DNA from: Algoriphagus terrigena DSM 22685 | GTDB lineage: Bacteria; Bacteroidota; Bacteroidia; Cytophagales; Cyclobacteriaceae | Reading direction: 5' to 3' | DNA length: 64,000 nucleotides | Assembly: GCF_000429445.1 (NCBI RefSeq) | Contig: NZ_AUBW01000006.1 | Span: forward strand, 186,001 to 250,000 | In this document: in pieces, positions 39,027-47,192 of the stretch | Layout of the letters: each line of letters starts with the position of its first letter | Numbering within the stretch: the first letter of the stretch is position 1 | Program-made: the position numbers and the translations under genes | Notes under the pieces: model-generated | Seen by the model: the letters and a program-made list of their open reading frames with translations, nothing else | The model's database searches: none | Told to the model about the DNA's origin: nothing

Positions 39027-40322
39027 CTAGGCTTCTCCCCGCGTACTTTCATCCAAAATCACAGCCAACTCCTGAGTCAATGACTGCCGTGAAAACCGCT
39101 CGATCCTCACCTCCGATTCTCTTTCGGCTATTCCGTCCATGAGCTTTCTTAGGGCTATCTGGATATTCACAAAATCCTCGTGGCGGATGACTTCGCCACC
39201 TCCAGCTTCGCTGAGGATCTTGGCAGAATCTCCGTCAGGATCACCCAAAGCCAAAACCGGAACACCCGTGGCCAGGTATTCGAAAAGTTTTCCGGGGATG
39301 TTTCCCTGGGCATTCTTGGTATCCGTGAGGATCAAAACCAGCGCGTCTGCCTTCGCATAGAAATCAAACACTTCCCCGTGGGGGACATAGCCGGGAAAGA
39401 AAACCCGCTCGACCAACCAAGAATCGTCCTTCACAAAATCCCTAACCTGCTCGGAAACTTTCCCCACAAAGGTCATCCTGACTTCCTCTCCTGTCTCTAT
39501 AAATTCCTCCTTCATCGCGTTCAGAATCGGAATCGGATTGCGGATCGAGTCGATCACCCCGGAATACACCAGATGGAGACTTCTTTCGGTTTTCATTTTT
39601 GGAAAAAAATCGGAAGGCAGATCCGCCGGATCATAGCCATTGGTTAGCAGGTGGATCTTTCTTCCGGCAAGTTTTTCAAGATCGATCTGGAAAGTCGGGG
39701 AAATCGTCAGCACGGCATTGGCTTCATTCAGCACGCTTTGCTCCAAACTTTGATGTCGGCGGCGGATGAGATCGGTCATCGGCATCGCGTCCAAAAACTC
39801 CCATTGCGACCAGGGATCCCGAAAGTCAGCAACCCATGGAATGCCGGTTTTCCGCTTGAGCTCCAGCCCGATCAGATGCATACTATGCGGAGGCCCAGTG
39901 GTAATCACGGCTTGAAATTGCCCGCTTTTCACTAAATCTGTCAGAAATTTCACCGAAGGTTTTACCCAAAAAATCCTCGGATCAGGCACCAGCAAGTTGG
40001 CCCGCATCCAGATGGCGGCTTTCTCCAGAAAGCCCCGATCCCGTTGTTCCAGGAGTCGGCCCGGGTGGGTTTTGGTTTTTCCTTTCACCTTGGAGAAAAG
40101 CTGGTAAGGCTCCCAAATCGGGAATTTGATCACCTCAAGCTGGGAAGGTATCTGCTTTGAGAGGCTCTCGTCCTGAAGGTCAAAATCCGGATTTTCAGGT
40201 GTAAAGATCACCGGCTCCCAACCGGAATCAGGCAGGTACTTGGCAAACTTCAGCCAGCGCTGTACACCCGATCCTCCGCTGGGCGGCCAATAGTATGTGA
40301 TGATGAGGACTCTTTTCTGCAT
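39027..40322 (-). CDS. Glycosyltransferase family 4 protein
   Basis: This 431-residue cytosolic or peripheral membrane protein has the GT-B fold. The N-terminal domain includes ITYYWPPSGGSGVQRWLKFAKYL with a Gly-rich acceptor loop near residues 7-29, and the C-terminal domain includes LHLVYSGVIDSIRNP, FFPGYVPHGEVFDFYAKADALVLIL, and GKLFEYLATGVPVLALGDPDGDS with the donor-binding E-x7-E-like region. It would transfer a sugar from a nucleotide donor to a glycan or lipid acceptor in exopolysaccharide or O-antigen synthesis, but no larger cluster of such genes is present. The ATG at 40322 is preferred over a TTG 18 bases earlier. Confidence 0.9.
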   Translation of the reverse strand: MQKRVLIITYYWPPSGGSGVQRWLKFAKYLPDSGWEPVIFTPENPDFDLQDESLSKQIPSQLEVIKFPIWEPYQLFSKVKGKTKTHPGRLLEQRDRGFLEKAAIWMRANLLVPDPRIFWVKPSVKFLTDLVKSGQFQAVITTGPPHSMHLIGLELKRKTGIPWVADFRDPWSQWEFLDAMPMTDLIRRRHQSLEQSVLNEANAVLTISPTFQIDLEKLAGRKIHLLTNGYDPADLPSDFFPKMKTERSLHLVYSGVIDSIRNPIPILNAMKEEFIETGEEVRMTFVGKVSEQVRDFVKDDSWLVERVFFPGYVPHGEVFDFYAKADALVLILTDTKNAQGNIPGKLFEYLATGVPVLALGDPDGDSAKILSEAGGGEVIRHEDFVNIQIALRKLMDGIAERESEVRIERFSRQSLTQELAVILDESTRGEA

Positions 40323-40370
40323 TTGTGTATAAAGTACCAAGTTCCGAAGTACTAAAGTAAAAGATGTGCC

Positions 40371-40404
40371 AAAAAGAAAGGGAGAAAGTGTCCCTTCTCC
40401 CTTT
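40371..40404 (-). terminator. Rho-independent terminator (minus strand)
   Basis: AAAGGGAGAA and TTCTCCCTTT form a perfect 10-bp stem with an eight-base loop. On the minus strand the stem is followed by CTTTTT. It lies 25 bases after the stop of the small membrane protein gene and ends transcription coming from the isocitrate dehydrogenase side. Confidence 0.85.
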
Positions 40405-40429
40405 TCGAGTTACTGGTTATTTGCACTTG

Positions 40430-40621
40430 TTATTTACTATACGCATAAACAAACTCGCCAATGGTCAACAATAGAGACAGACAGGCAACGGAAACTAGGA
40501 CCTTTACGGCCTTCCCAAGCCGTGGCGTATCCCTTTTTATCAGTCCTGTCAATAAAAACCAAAAGGTCCACGCAATCCCTAGAAGGACAATGACCATTTT
40601 AATCAGAGGAATTATAGCCAT
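40430..40621 (-). CDS. Small two-helix membrane protein
   Basis: This 63-residue protein has two hydrophobic segments (about residues 4-25, IPLIKMVIVLLGIAWTFWFLL in part, and 39-60, VKVLVSVACLSLLLTIGEFVYAY in part) joined by a basic KRDTPRLGK loop. An ATG and a terminator 25 bases downstream support it as a real gene. No family is recognised. It lies 38 bases after the isocitrate dehydrogenase gene on the same strand and may be co-transcribed. Confidence 0.6.
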   Translation of the reverse strand: MAIIPLIKMVIVLLGIAWTFWFLLTGLIKRDTPRLGKAVKVLVSVACLSLLLTIGEFVYAYSK

Positions 40622-40659
40622 ACAACCGCTTTTTGGTTTCCGAACGCTCCTATTAAAAA

Positions 40660-42114
40660 TTATTCTCCTTGCGCCAGCGAATACGCCCGCTTGCCGTCGA
40701 AACTGTAAAGATTGGCAGTCTGGATGAATTCAATCCCCAAATTGGAGACCTGCTGCAACAGATCCAGGATCTGCGCATGACCGATCACAGCCTGATCGGC
40801 CGTCTGGAATCTGCATCTCCAGTGATCGGTACAAAAGGTTTCTTTCATACCTGCCGGGAATACTTTCACACCCCGGTTGGTGATCAGCTGAAGCTGCAGC
40901 CCGCCCGCATTGGCAGCGCGAAGTTTTTCGCCCAGCACGTTTGGATCGCGTCCTTCTTCATCCCAAGCCACAAATACATCAACGCCGATCAATTCCTTTT
41001 TTTCTGGAGTTCGGGCTTTCAGTTTGGTATTCATCGGCTTGGTATCCTCTTTGTCAAAGGAAGCCGGAATCATATTGGCAGGCATTTGTCCCAATCGATC
41101 AATCACTGCTTGTGCAAACTCGGCCGTTCCAACTTTCTTGCTGGAAAGTCCCTCCTGATAGATGTCCCCGGTATGGATCCCGTCTTCCAGTGTCTTCATC
41201 CAAGCGTTGGCGATCTTCTCCGCCACTTCCGGCTGACCGATGTGCACGAGCATCATGATCGCGCCATTCAATAGACCCGAGGGATTTGCTATTCCCAAGC
41301 CGGTGATATCCGGCGCGGAGCCGTGGATCGCTTCAAACATGGCCACCTCTTCCCCAACATTGGCAGAGCCGCCCAGTCCTACCGAACCGGTCACCTGAGC
41401 AGCCACGTCGGAGATGATGTCTCCGTACAGGTTCAGCGTCACGATCACGTCAAAAACCTCCGGGCGATCTGCAATCAGCGCAGTCCCGATATCGATGATC
41501 TTGTGGTCTGTTTTGATGTCTGGGTATTCCTTCGCGATTTCATCAAAAGTCCTGTGGAACAGTCCATCGGCCAACTTCATGATGTTGTCCTTGGTCATGC
41601 AAGTCACTTTCTTGCGACCGTACTTTTTAGCGTATTCGAAGGCATATCGGACGATCTTCTCAGAGCCGGGTTGGGAAATCAACTTTAAGCTTTGTACGAC
41701 CTCTTGAGTTTGTCGGTGCTCGATTCCTGCATAGAGATCTTCTTCATTTTCGCGGATGATGACCATGTCGGTCTTTGGAAAATGAGTCTGGATAAAAGGC
41801 GAATAAGCCTTGCAGGGCCTCACGTTGGCAAAAAGTCCAAAAGAAGTACGAGTGGTTACGTTCAGGGATTTGAAACCTCCTCCCTGAGGAGTCGTGATCG
41901 GAGACTTCAAAAAAACCTTGGTTTCGCGAAGCGATTCAAAAGCCTTTGGCTCCATTCCGGAACTCACACCTTTCAAATAGACCTGCTCGCCTATCTCGAT
42001 CACATCGTATTCAAGTTGGGCACCGGCAGCTTCCAGGATATTGAGGGTTGCGGTCATGATTTCCGGGCCGATTCCATCCCCGTAGGCCACTGTAATCTTC
42101 GTCTTAGCCGACAT
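40660..42114 (-). CDS. icd: NADP-dependent isocitrate dehydrogenase
   Basis: This 484-residue cytosolic TCA-cycle enzyme turns isocitrate into 2-oxoglutarate, CO2 and NADPH. The sequence shows VAYGDGIGPEIM near residues 9-20, a substrate-binding region with KSLNVTTRTSFGLFANVRP, IIRENEEDLYAGIEH, and the dehydrogenase signature NLYGDIISDVAAQVTGSVGLGGSANVG near 228-254 with the metal-binding Asp residues. EAIHGSAPDITGLGIANPSG follows near 262. The catalytic core ends near residue 345, and a C-terminal segment of about 140 residues follows, as in the longer Thermus/Rickettsia-type enzymes. The gene stands apart, with a candidate promoter 35 bases upstream. Confidence 0.95.
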   Translation of the reverse strand: MSAKTKITVAYGDGIGPEIMTATLNILEAAGAQLEYDVIEIGEQVYLKGVSSGMEPKAFESLRETKVFLKSPITTPQGGGFKSLNVTTRTSFGLFANVRPCKAYSPFIQTHFPKTDMVIIRENEEDLYAGIEHRQTQEVVQSLKLISQPGSEKIVRYAFEYAKKYGRKKVTCMTKDNIMKLADGLFHRTFDEIAKEYPDIKTDHKIIDIGTALIADRPEVFDVIVTLNLYGDIISDVAAQVTGSVGLGGSANVGEEVAMFEAIHGSAPDITGLGIANPSGLLNGAIMMLVHIGQPEVAEKIANAWMKTLEDGIHTGDIYQEGLSSKKVGTAEFAQAVIDRLGQMPANMIPASFDKEDTKPMNTKLKARTPEKKELIGVDVFVAWDEEGRDPNVLGEKLRAANAGGLQLQLITNRGVKVFPAGMKETFCTDHWRCRFQTADQAVIGHAQILDLLQQVSNLGIEFIQTANLYSFDGKRAYSLAQGE

Positions 42115-42148
42115 ATTTATAGGCAGTTTAGTTGGATTTTAGAAAGTC

Positions 42149-42156
42149 CAAAAGTA
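42149..42156 (-). promoter_or_regulatory. Candidate -7 element for icd
   Basis: TACTTTTG on the minus strand matches TAnnTTTG and sits 35 bases before the icd ATG. No clear TTG was found at 19-20 bases further upstream. Confidence 0.4.
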
Positions 42157-42274
42157 ATTAAAAATGGCTGAAACAGACTGGGAATCGAGCTTTAATTCCC
42201 AGGATGGTGGCTGGCAAATTTCAGCGGAAGCTCTGCTTTCCCATTCGGCCGAGGATAATTCTAGGCGGGCAAAT

Positions 42275-42304
42275 TTGGCTTTGTACCCCCTAGGCGTATA
42301 TTTG
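42275..42304 (+). promoter_or_regulatory. Bacteroidota-type promoter for the enoyl-CoA hydratase unit
   Basis: TTG at 42275-42277 is followed after exactly 19 bases by TATATTTG at 42297-42304, a full match to the consensus, 22 bases before the ATG. Confidence 0.75.
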
Positions 42305-42326
42305 CTTTTCCACACTCAACCCGCTT

Positions 42327-43112
42327 ATGGCAGATTTTCAAAATATCCTGACAGAAGAAAAAAACGGCGTCCTCTACCTCACCGTCAACCGAGAGGATAA
42401 AATGAACGCTCTCAATTTTGCCACGCTGGAAGAGATAAAGGGGATTTTTGAAGAAGCTGCGGACAATCGGACCATCAAAGCGGTGATCATCACAGGCGCC
42501 GGAGAGAAGGCTTTCATCGCCGGAGCGGACATCAGCGAGATTGCCACACTCAATGAAGTCAATGCTCGAAAATTCGCCGAAAATGGCCAGGAAATCTTCG
42601 CCATGATCGAAAACTGCCACAAGCCCGTCATCGCGGTAGCCAACGGCTTCACACTAGGCGGAGGATGTGAACTGGCCATGGCCTGTCACATGCGCATCGC
42701 CACGGCCAATGCCAAATTTGGCCAACCTGAAGTCAATCTCGGAATCATCCCCGGCTACGGTGGAACCCAGCGTCTGACACATCTGGTCGGCCGAGGCAAA
42801 GCAATCGAACTCATGATGACCGGAGATATGATCGGCGCGGAGGAAGCCAGAGACCTTGGATTGGTCAACTACGTGCTGCCAACCAAAGTCGAAGCGATGG
42901 AAAAAGCTGAAGAAATCATCGGCAAGATCATGAGCAAAGCACCTTTGGCTATCGGCATGATCGTGGATTGTGTCAACGCGGCTTTTCTTTCTGACGAAAA
43001 TGGCTATCAAACCGAAGCCAACAGCTTTTCCCGCTGTGTGAAGTCTGGAGATTACAAAGAAGGAACCTCCGCATTTTTGGAAAAAAGAAAACCCATCTTC
43101 AAAGGCGAGTAG
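42327..43112 (+). CDS. Enoyl-CoA hydratase/isomerase (crotonase) family protein
   Basis: This 261-residue protein belongs to the crotonase fold. The oxyanion-hole region KAFIAGADISE lies near residues 61-71 and GGGCELAMAC near 111-120. Both catalytic glutamates of classical hydratases are present: E115 (GGCELAM) and E135 (PEVNLGIIPGYGGTQRL). This supports hydration of 2-enoyl-CoA in fatty-acid or branched-chain beta-oxidation, though the acyl chain length is unknown. There is no signal peptide. It has its own consensus promoter and is followed 15 bp downstream by a flippase gene, likely in the same transcript. Confidence 0.95.
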   Translation: MADFQNILTEEKNGVLYLTVNREDKMNALNFATLEEIKGIFEEAADNRTIKAVIITGAGEKAFIAGADISEIATLNEVNARKFAENGQEIFAMIENCHKPVIAVANGFTLGGGCELAMACHMRIATANAKFGQPEVNLGIIPGYGGTQRLTHLVGRGKAIELMMTGDMIGAEEARDLGLVNYVLPTKVEAMEKAEEIIGKIMSKAPLAIGMIVDCVNAAFLSDENGYQTEANSFSRCVKSGDYKEGTSAFLEKRKPIFKGE

Positions 43113-43127
43113 GCTCTTGGCTCCCAA

Positions 43128-44633
43128 ATGAGTAACCTGAAAAAACTTGCCGGCCAAACTGCCATCTATGGACTGAGCAGTATTCTGGGTCGATCCATTA
43201 ATTTTTTACTGATCATCGTTTATACCGCCTACCTCAACCCAGAGGCTTTGGGTGCATTTACGGGCATCTACGCATTGGTCGGATTCTTAAACATCATCTT
43301 CACGTACGGGATGGAAACGGCGTTTTTTCGCTTTTCCACAGGTAAAAACCTTGATCCCACCCGGGTATATCACAGCACCCAATCGCTTCTGATCACTTCA
43401 ACTTTGGTTTTGGGATCAGCGCTTTACCTAGCCGCGCCCTGGCTGGCAGAAGTGATGGATTACCCAGGCCAAGCCTACCTTTTTCGCTGGGTAGCTTTGA
43501 TCCTTTCATTCGATGCCATCCTGGCTATTCCATTTGCCAAGTTGCGATTAGAAAATCGGGCAGTTGCCTTTGCAGGCGCCAAGCTCATCAATATCCTTCT
43601 CAATGTTCTGCTTAATCTATTGTTGATTATCTGGATTCCTGAATGGATGGAAGAGGGACTGATCGACCCTGGTTTTATGGGTTTCCGGACCGATTGGGGA
43701 GTTGAATACATCTTGCTTTCCAATCTTTTGGCAAATGGATTAATCATCCCATATGTCTGGTGGAGAGCCGGCTTCTTCCGGTTTTCACTTGACAAAGAGA
43801 TCACTCGCCCCATGTGGACCTATTCTCTTCCCCTGCTTTTCATGGGCTTGGCGGGTGTCACCAACGAACTCGTTTCCAGGTTTTTATTTGAATATATTTT
43901 ACCTGAGAACTTCTATCCCGGACTCAACTCAAGGGAGGCTGCCGGTGTTTTTGGAGCCAATTTCAAGCTGGCAATCTTGATGAACTTGGTCATTCAGGCG
44001 TTCAAGTACGCAGCAGAGCCCTTTTTCTTCAAGCAATCCACGGATAAAAATTCACCGCTGCTCTATGCCCGGGTCATGCATGCGTTTATCATTTTCTGCA
44101 CGGTATTAATGATCGCTATTTCAGTGAATCTGAGTTGGATCGGACCACTGTTTCTCAAAGGCGACGTCTACGCCTCGGCATATTTTATTGTCCCCATCCT
44201 GCTTATGGGCTATTTGCTTTTAGGCGTGTATTTCAATCTCTCTATTTGGTTTAAAATCACGGACAAAACCAACTACAGTTTCTGGATCACCTTGATTGGT
44301 GCGCTGGTGAGTGTGGCGGTGATTGTCTTTTTAGTACCTGTCTGGGGATATCTCGGCGGTGCATTGAGTACCTTGGCCTGCTATCTGGTCATGACCTTGA
44401 TCTGCTTTATTTTTGGGCAGAAATATTATCCGATCCCTTATCAGACCGGCAGGGACATCAGTTATCTGATCATCGCATTTGGACTGAGCTATGCCGGGTT
44501 CTTTCTCGATTTGGATTCGGCAGGTTTAAACTTTTTTGCCAAAAATAGCCTTGTAGTACTGTTCTTGGCTTGGATTGGATATCGGGAAAGAGACCTGCTT
44601 GGCGCTGTATTCCAGCGCAAAAAACCGTTCTGA
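43128..44633 (+). CDS. Oligosaccharide flippase / polysaccharide biosynthesis membrane protein
   Basis: This 501-residue membrane protein has about twelve to fourteen helices and the start of the Wzx/MATE-like (MVF) fold: MSNLKKLAGQTAIYGLSSILGRSINFLLIIVYT is the typical first amphipathic and membrane segment, with the NPEALGAFTGIYALVGFLNIIFTYGMETAFFRF second region. Charged Arg/Lys at the ends of helices fit a lipid-linked glycan flippase. It would move a lipid-linked oligosaccharide across the inner membrane, but no glycan gene cluster is nearby. It follows the enoyl-CoA hydratase gene by 15 bp. Confidence 0.88.
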   Translation: MSNLKKLAGQTAIYGLSSILGRSINFLLIIVYTAYLNPEALGAFTGIYALVGFLNIIFTYGMETAFFRFSTGKNLDPTRVYHSTQSLLITSTLVLGSALYLAAPWLAEVMDYPGQAYLFRWVALILSFDAILAIPFAKLRLENRAVAFAGAKLINILLNVLLNLLLIIWIPEWMEEGLIDPGFMGFRTDWGVEYILLSNLLANGLIIPYVWWRAGFFRFSLDKEITRPMWTYSLPLLFMGLAGVTNELVSRFLFEYILPENFYPGLNSREAAGVFGANFKLAILMNLVIQAFKYAAEPFFFKQSTDKNSPLLYARVMHAFIIFCTVLMIAISVNLSWIGPLFLKGDVYASAYFIVPILLMGYLLLGVYFNLSIWFKITDKTNYSFWITLIGALVSVAVIVFLVPVWGYLGGALSTLACYLVMTLICFIFGQKYYPIPYQTGRDISYLIIAFGLSYAGFFLDLDSAGLNFFAKNSLVVLFLAWIGYRERDLLGAVFQRKKPF

Positions 44634-44692
44634 CTTCGCTTCGCTCTTTCGGGCAAAAGACGAAATAGTCCAGCCAATCTGAGCAAAAGGCA

Positions 44693-44700
44693 TTATGTTT
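44693..44700 (+). promoter_or_regulatory. Possible -7 element before the TPR gene
   Basis: TATGTTTG matches TAnnTTTG exactly and sits eight bases before the ATG at 44709. No TTG is at the expected distance. If used, the mRNA would be nearly leaderless. Confidence 0.35.
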
Positions 44701-44708
44701 GTGAATTG

Positions 44709-46457
44709 ATGCAGCATTCCCTGATCACCGTGAGATTTATCCCAATCCTCTTCCTGTTTTGCCTTTTCTTCCTAGGGTCGAATGCCGGTTTTGGCCAGCA
44801 ACCGCTTTCCAAAAAAGAAGCCAAAATCCAGGAAATCCAGACTAAGTCCAGCCGCTATTTTATCGAAGGAGAAAAGGCACTGGTACTTGGCGACCTCGAA
44901 AAAGCCTTCTTTTATCTGCAGCATTCGCTGGAACTGACTCCGGAAGAGCCTGCCATCAACTACAAAATCGCCGAGGTGCTCGTCAGATCAGATCAGGCGC
45001 AAAAAGGCCTTCCCTATGCGGAGAAAGCCGCATCGGCGGATCCTGACAACAAGTACTATTCGCTCATGGTCGCCGAGATCTACACCAATCTCAACCAGCC
45101 GCTCAAGGCCGCCGAGATCCTGGACCGATTGACGGCTGACTCGGAGCAAAACCAACAGTACAATCTGGATCTGGCTTCTCTGTATCTCAACGCAAACGAG
45201 TTTGACAAAGCACTGGTCGTGCTCGATCGCGCAGAGGACTACTATGGTATCCGTGAACCCTTCACCGTGCAGAAGCAGCGCATCTATCTCAGGAAAAATG
45301 ACTTGCCAAATGCCATCCGAGAAGGCCGACAGTTGATTGAGGCTTTTCCCGGCAATCCCAACTATGTACTGAATCTCGTCGAAATCCTGTACAACAATGC
45401 CCGATTGGATGAGGCATTGGAGCTGGTTTCGGAGGAAATCAGCAAGTATCCCAACCAGCCGGAACTTCAGATGGCAGCCTATACGCTTTTGAAGGAAAAA
45501 GGTGAAATCGCCCAGGCAAACGCCTATTTGATGTCGGCTTTTGAAAGTCCCGACTTGGATGGCGAGGTCAAGGCGAAGACTTTCAAATCCATGCTTTCGG
45601 AGATGAAGACCATCGAGCGGGATTCACTTTTGGATGAGATGGAAGTGCTGATGCTGGAGTTGAATTCATCCAACGCCATGGTCCTGGAAGTCGTCGGCGA
45701 GCGGAAAAGAGCCGCTGGAGATATGCCAGCAGCAATGGACTATTTCAAAAAATCCCTTCAGATCCAGCCCAAAAACGCCTCGCTTTTGGAGCAGGTGATC
45801 CTAAATTCCTTTGGCGAAAGTCCGGATTTTGCAGAATTGGAAACCTATACCACGATGGGCGTGGATGAATTTCCGGAGGCGCCGGAGTTTTGGTTTTATG
45901 ACGGCGTGGTGAAATCATCCCGAAAAAAGGACACGCTTGCCGTGCAGTCGCTCGAAAAATCCATTGAACTCAATGCCGGCAAAAACCCGCAACTGGACCA
46001 AGTCGCCTACGGGTCACTCGGCAATTCACTGTACAACCTCGGGGAAAAAGATTCGGCGTTTGTCTACTTTGAAAAAGCACTCAAGCTCAATCCGAACGAC
46101 GAACAGGTACTGAACAATTACGCCTATTTTCTTTCGTTGGAAAAAAAGGATTTGGAAAAAGCCCGATCCATGTCCGAGAAAGTCGTCAAAAAACATCCTA
46201 CCAACTCCACCTATCTCGACACCCATGCATGGGTACTCTTTCAGATGGGCAGCTATCAGGAGGCTTCGCAGTATATGAATCAGGCCATCGAAAACGATTC
46301 AGAGCCAAGCGGCGTGATGTTGGAGCATTATGGAGACATTCTTTTTCATCTTGGCAAAGTTTCTGAGGCGATGACCTGGTGGAAAAAAGCGGAAGGGAGC
46401 ACCGAAGCCTCCGAAAAACTTGCCCAAAAACTAAAAGACGGAAAATACCATGAATAA
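44709..46457 (+). CDS. Periplasmic TPR-repeat protein
   Basis: This 582-residue protein has a signal peptide ending at GFGQ and TPR repeats from about residue 45 to the C-terminus, for example SRYFIEGEKALVLGDLEKAF, AVQSLEKSIELNAGKNPQL and YGSLGNSLYNLGEKDSAF. It probably acts as a scaffold in the cell envelope. Such TPR proteins precede DUF4292 and EnvC-like genes in Cytophagales gene blocks, which is the order here. The ATG is at 44709; a TTG codon directly before it is also in frame. It overlaps the DUF4292 gene by eight bases (translational coupling). The ligand is unknown. Confidence 0.88.
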   Translation: MQHSLITVRFIPILFLFCLFFLGSNAGFGQQPLSKKEAKIQEIQTKSSRYFIEGEKALVLGDLEKAFFYLQHSLELTPEEPAINYKIAEVLVRSDQAQKGLPYAEKAASADPDNKYYSLMVAEIYTNLNQPLKAAEILDRLTADSEQNQQYNLDLASLYLNANEFDKALVVLDRAEDYYGIREPFTVQKQRIYLRKNDLPNAIREGRQLIEAFPGNPNYVLNLVEILYNNARLDEALELVSEEISKYPNQPELQMAAYTLLKEKGEIAQANAYLMSAFESPDLDGEVKAKTFKSMLSEMKTIERDSLLDEMEVLMLELNSSNAMVLEVVGERKRAAGDMPAAMDYFKKSLQIQPKNASLLEQVILNSFGESPDFAELETYTTMGVDEFPEAPEFWFYDGVVKSSRKKDTLAVQSLEKSIELNAGKNPQLDQVAYGSLGNSLYNLGEKDSAFVYFEKALKLNPNDEQVLNNYAYFLSLEKKDLEKARSMSEKVVKKHPTNSTYLDTHAWVLFQMGSYQEASQYMNQAIENDSEPSGVMLEHYGDILFHLGKVSEAMTWWKKAEGSTEASEKLAQKLKDGKYHE

Positions 46458-47187
46458 ACTTTTCGCAGGTGTTCTGGCACTTTTGATCATCAGCATGGCG
46501 GGGTGTGCCAAAAAAGTCATCCTCTACGAAGGAGACGGTCAGATGGAGGAGTTTCAGCCTGTCGTCGCCAAGTACGACTACCTAAGTGCCAAGGCAAAAG
46601 TGGTCATCGAAGAAGAATCAGGGAAAGTCACTCGGGGCACGCTGAGTCTCCGGGCAAAAAAAGACAGTGTCCTTTGGTTTACCATGTCTCCGGGAATGGG
46701 GATGGAGGCGATCCGTGGCTTTTTCACCCAGGACCGGATTCAGATACGGGATCGGGTCGGGCAGGACGACATCAACCTCACCTACGAGGAATTTGAGAAA
46801 TTCTACGGCTTGAAACTTTCGCTGGAACTGTTCCAAAACGTCCTTTGGGCCAATACACCATTCGACTTCGACTATCAGGACAGGCTGTTTAGAGTGGGCA
46901 AAAAGTTTGAATTGACCCAGATCAGGGACCAGGTCAGGTACTTTACCAAGATCGAAACCAGCCACGGCAAGGTATCCGAGCTGGTGAGCAACTCGCTGGA
47001 CGACCGCGGATCTGTGTTGGCGAGCTTTCCAAAATTTCAGGATGCTGCCTCTCAGCCATTTCCCGCCGAAGTCCTTTTCAAGCTAGCTTACCAGCTTCCC
47101 GAAGGCGGCCAAAACACCATCATTCACCTGGAGTGGACTTCTATTGAGCCAAATTCACAGCCGCTCAGCTTTCCTTTCAGATTCTAA
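46450..47187 (+). CDS. DUF4292 lipoprotein
   Basis: This 245-residue protein has a lipoprotein signal (SMAGC, Cys19). The mature part has the DUF4292 pattern: YDYLSAKAKVVIEEESGKVTRGTLSLRAKKDSVLWFTMSPGMGMEAIRG near residues 38-86, then DRIQIRDRVGQDDINLTYEEFEKFYG. The overall fold resembles LolA/LolB-like lipid-binding proteins (inference from the W-F strand pattern). Role unknown; it is probably an envelope lipid or lipoprotein-handling factor. It overlaps the TPR gene by eight bases and precedes an EnvC-like gene by five bases, so the three form one operon. Confidence 0.88.
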   Translation: MNKLFAGVLALLIISMAGCAKKVILYEGDGQMEEFQPVVAKYDYLSAKAKVVIEEESGKVTRGTLSLRAKKDSVLWFTMSPGMGMEAIRGFFTQDRIQIRDRVGQDDINLTYEEFEKFYGLKLSLELFQNVLWANTPFDFDYQDRLFRVGKKFELTQIRDQVRYFTKIETSHGKVSELVSNSLDDRGSVLASFPKFQDAASQPFPAEVLFKLAYQLPEGGQNTIIHLEWTSIEPNSQPLSFPFRF

Positions 47188-47192
47188 GTTCC

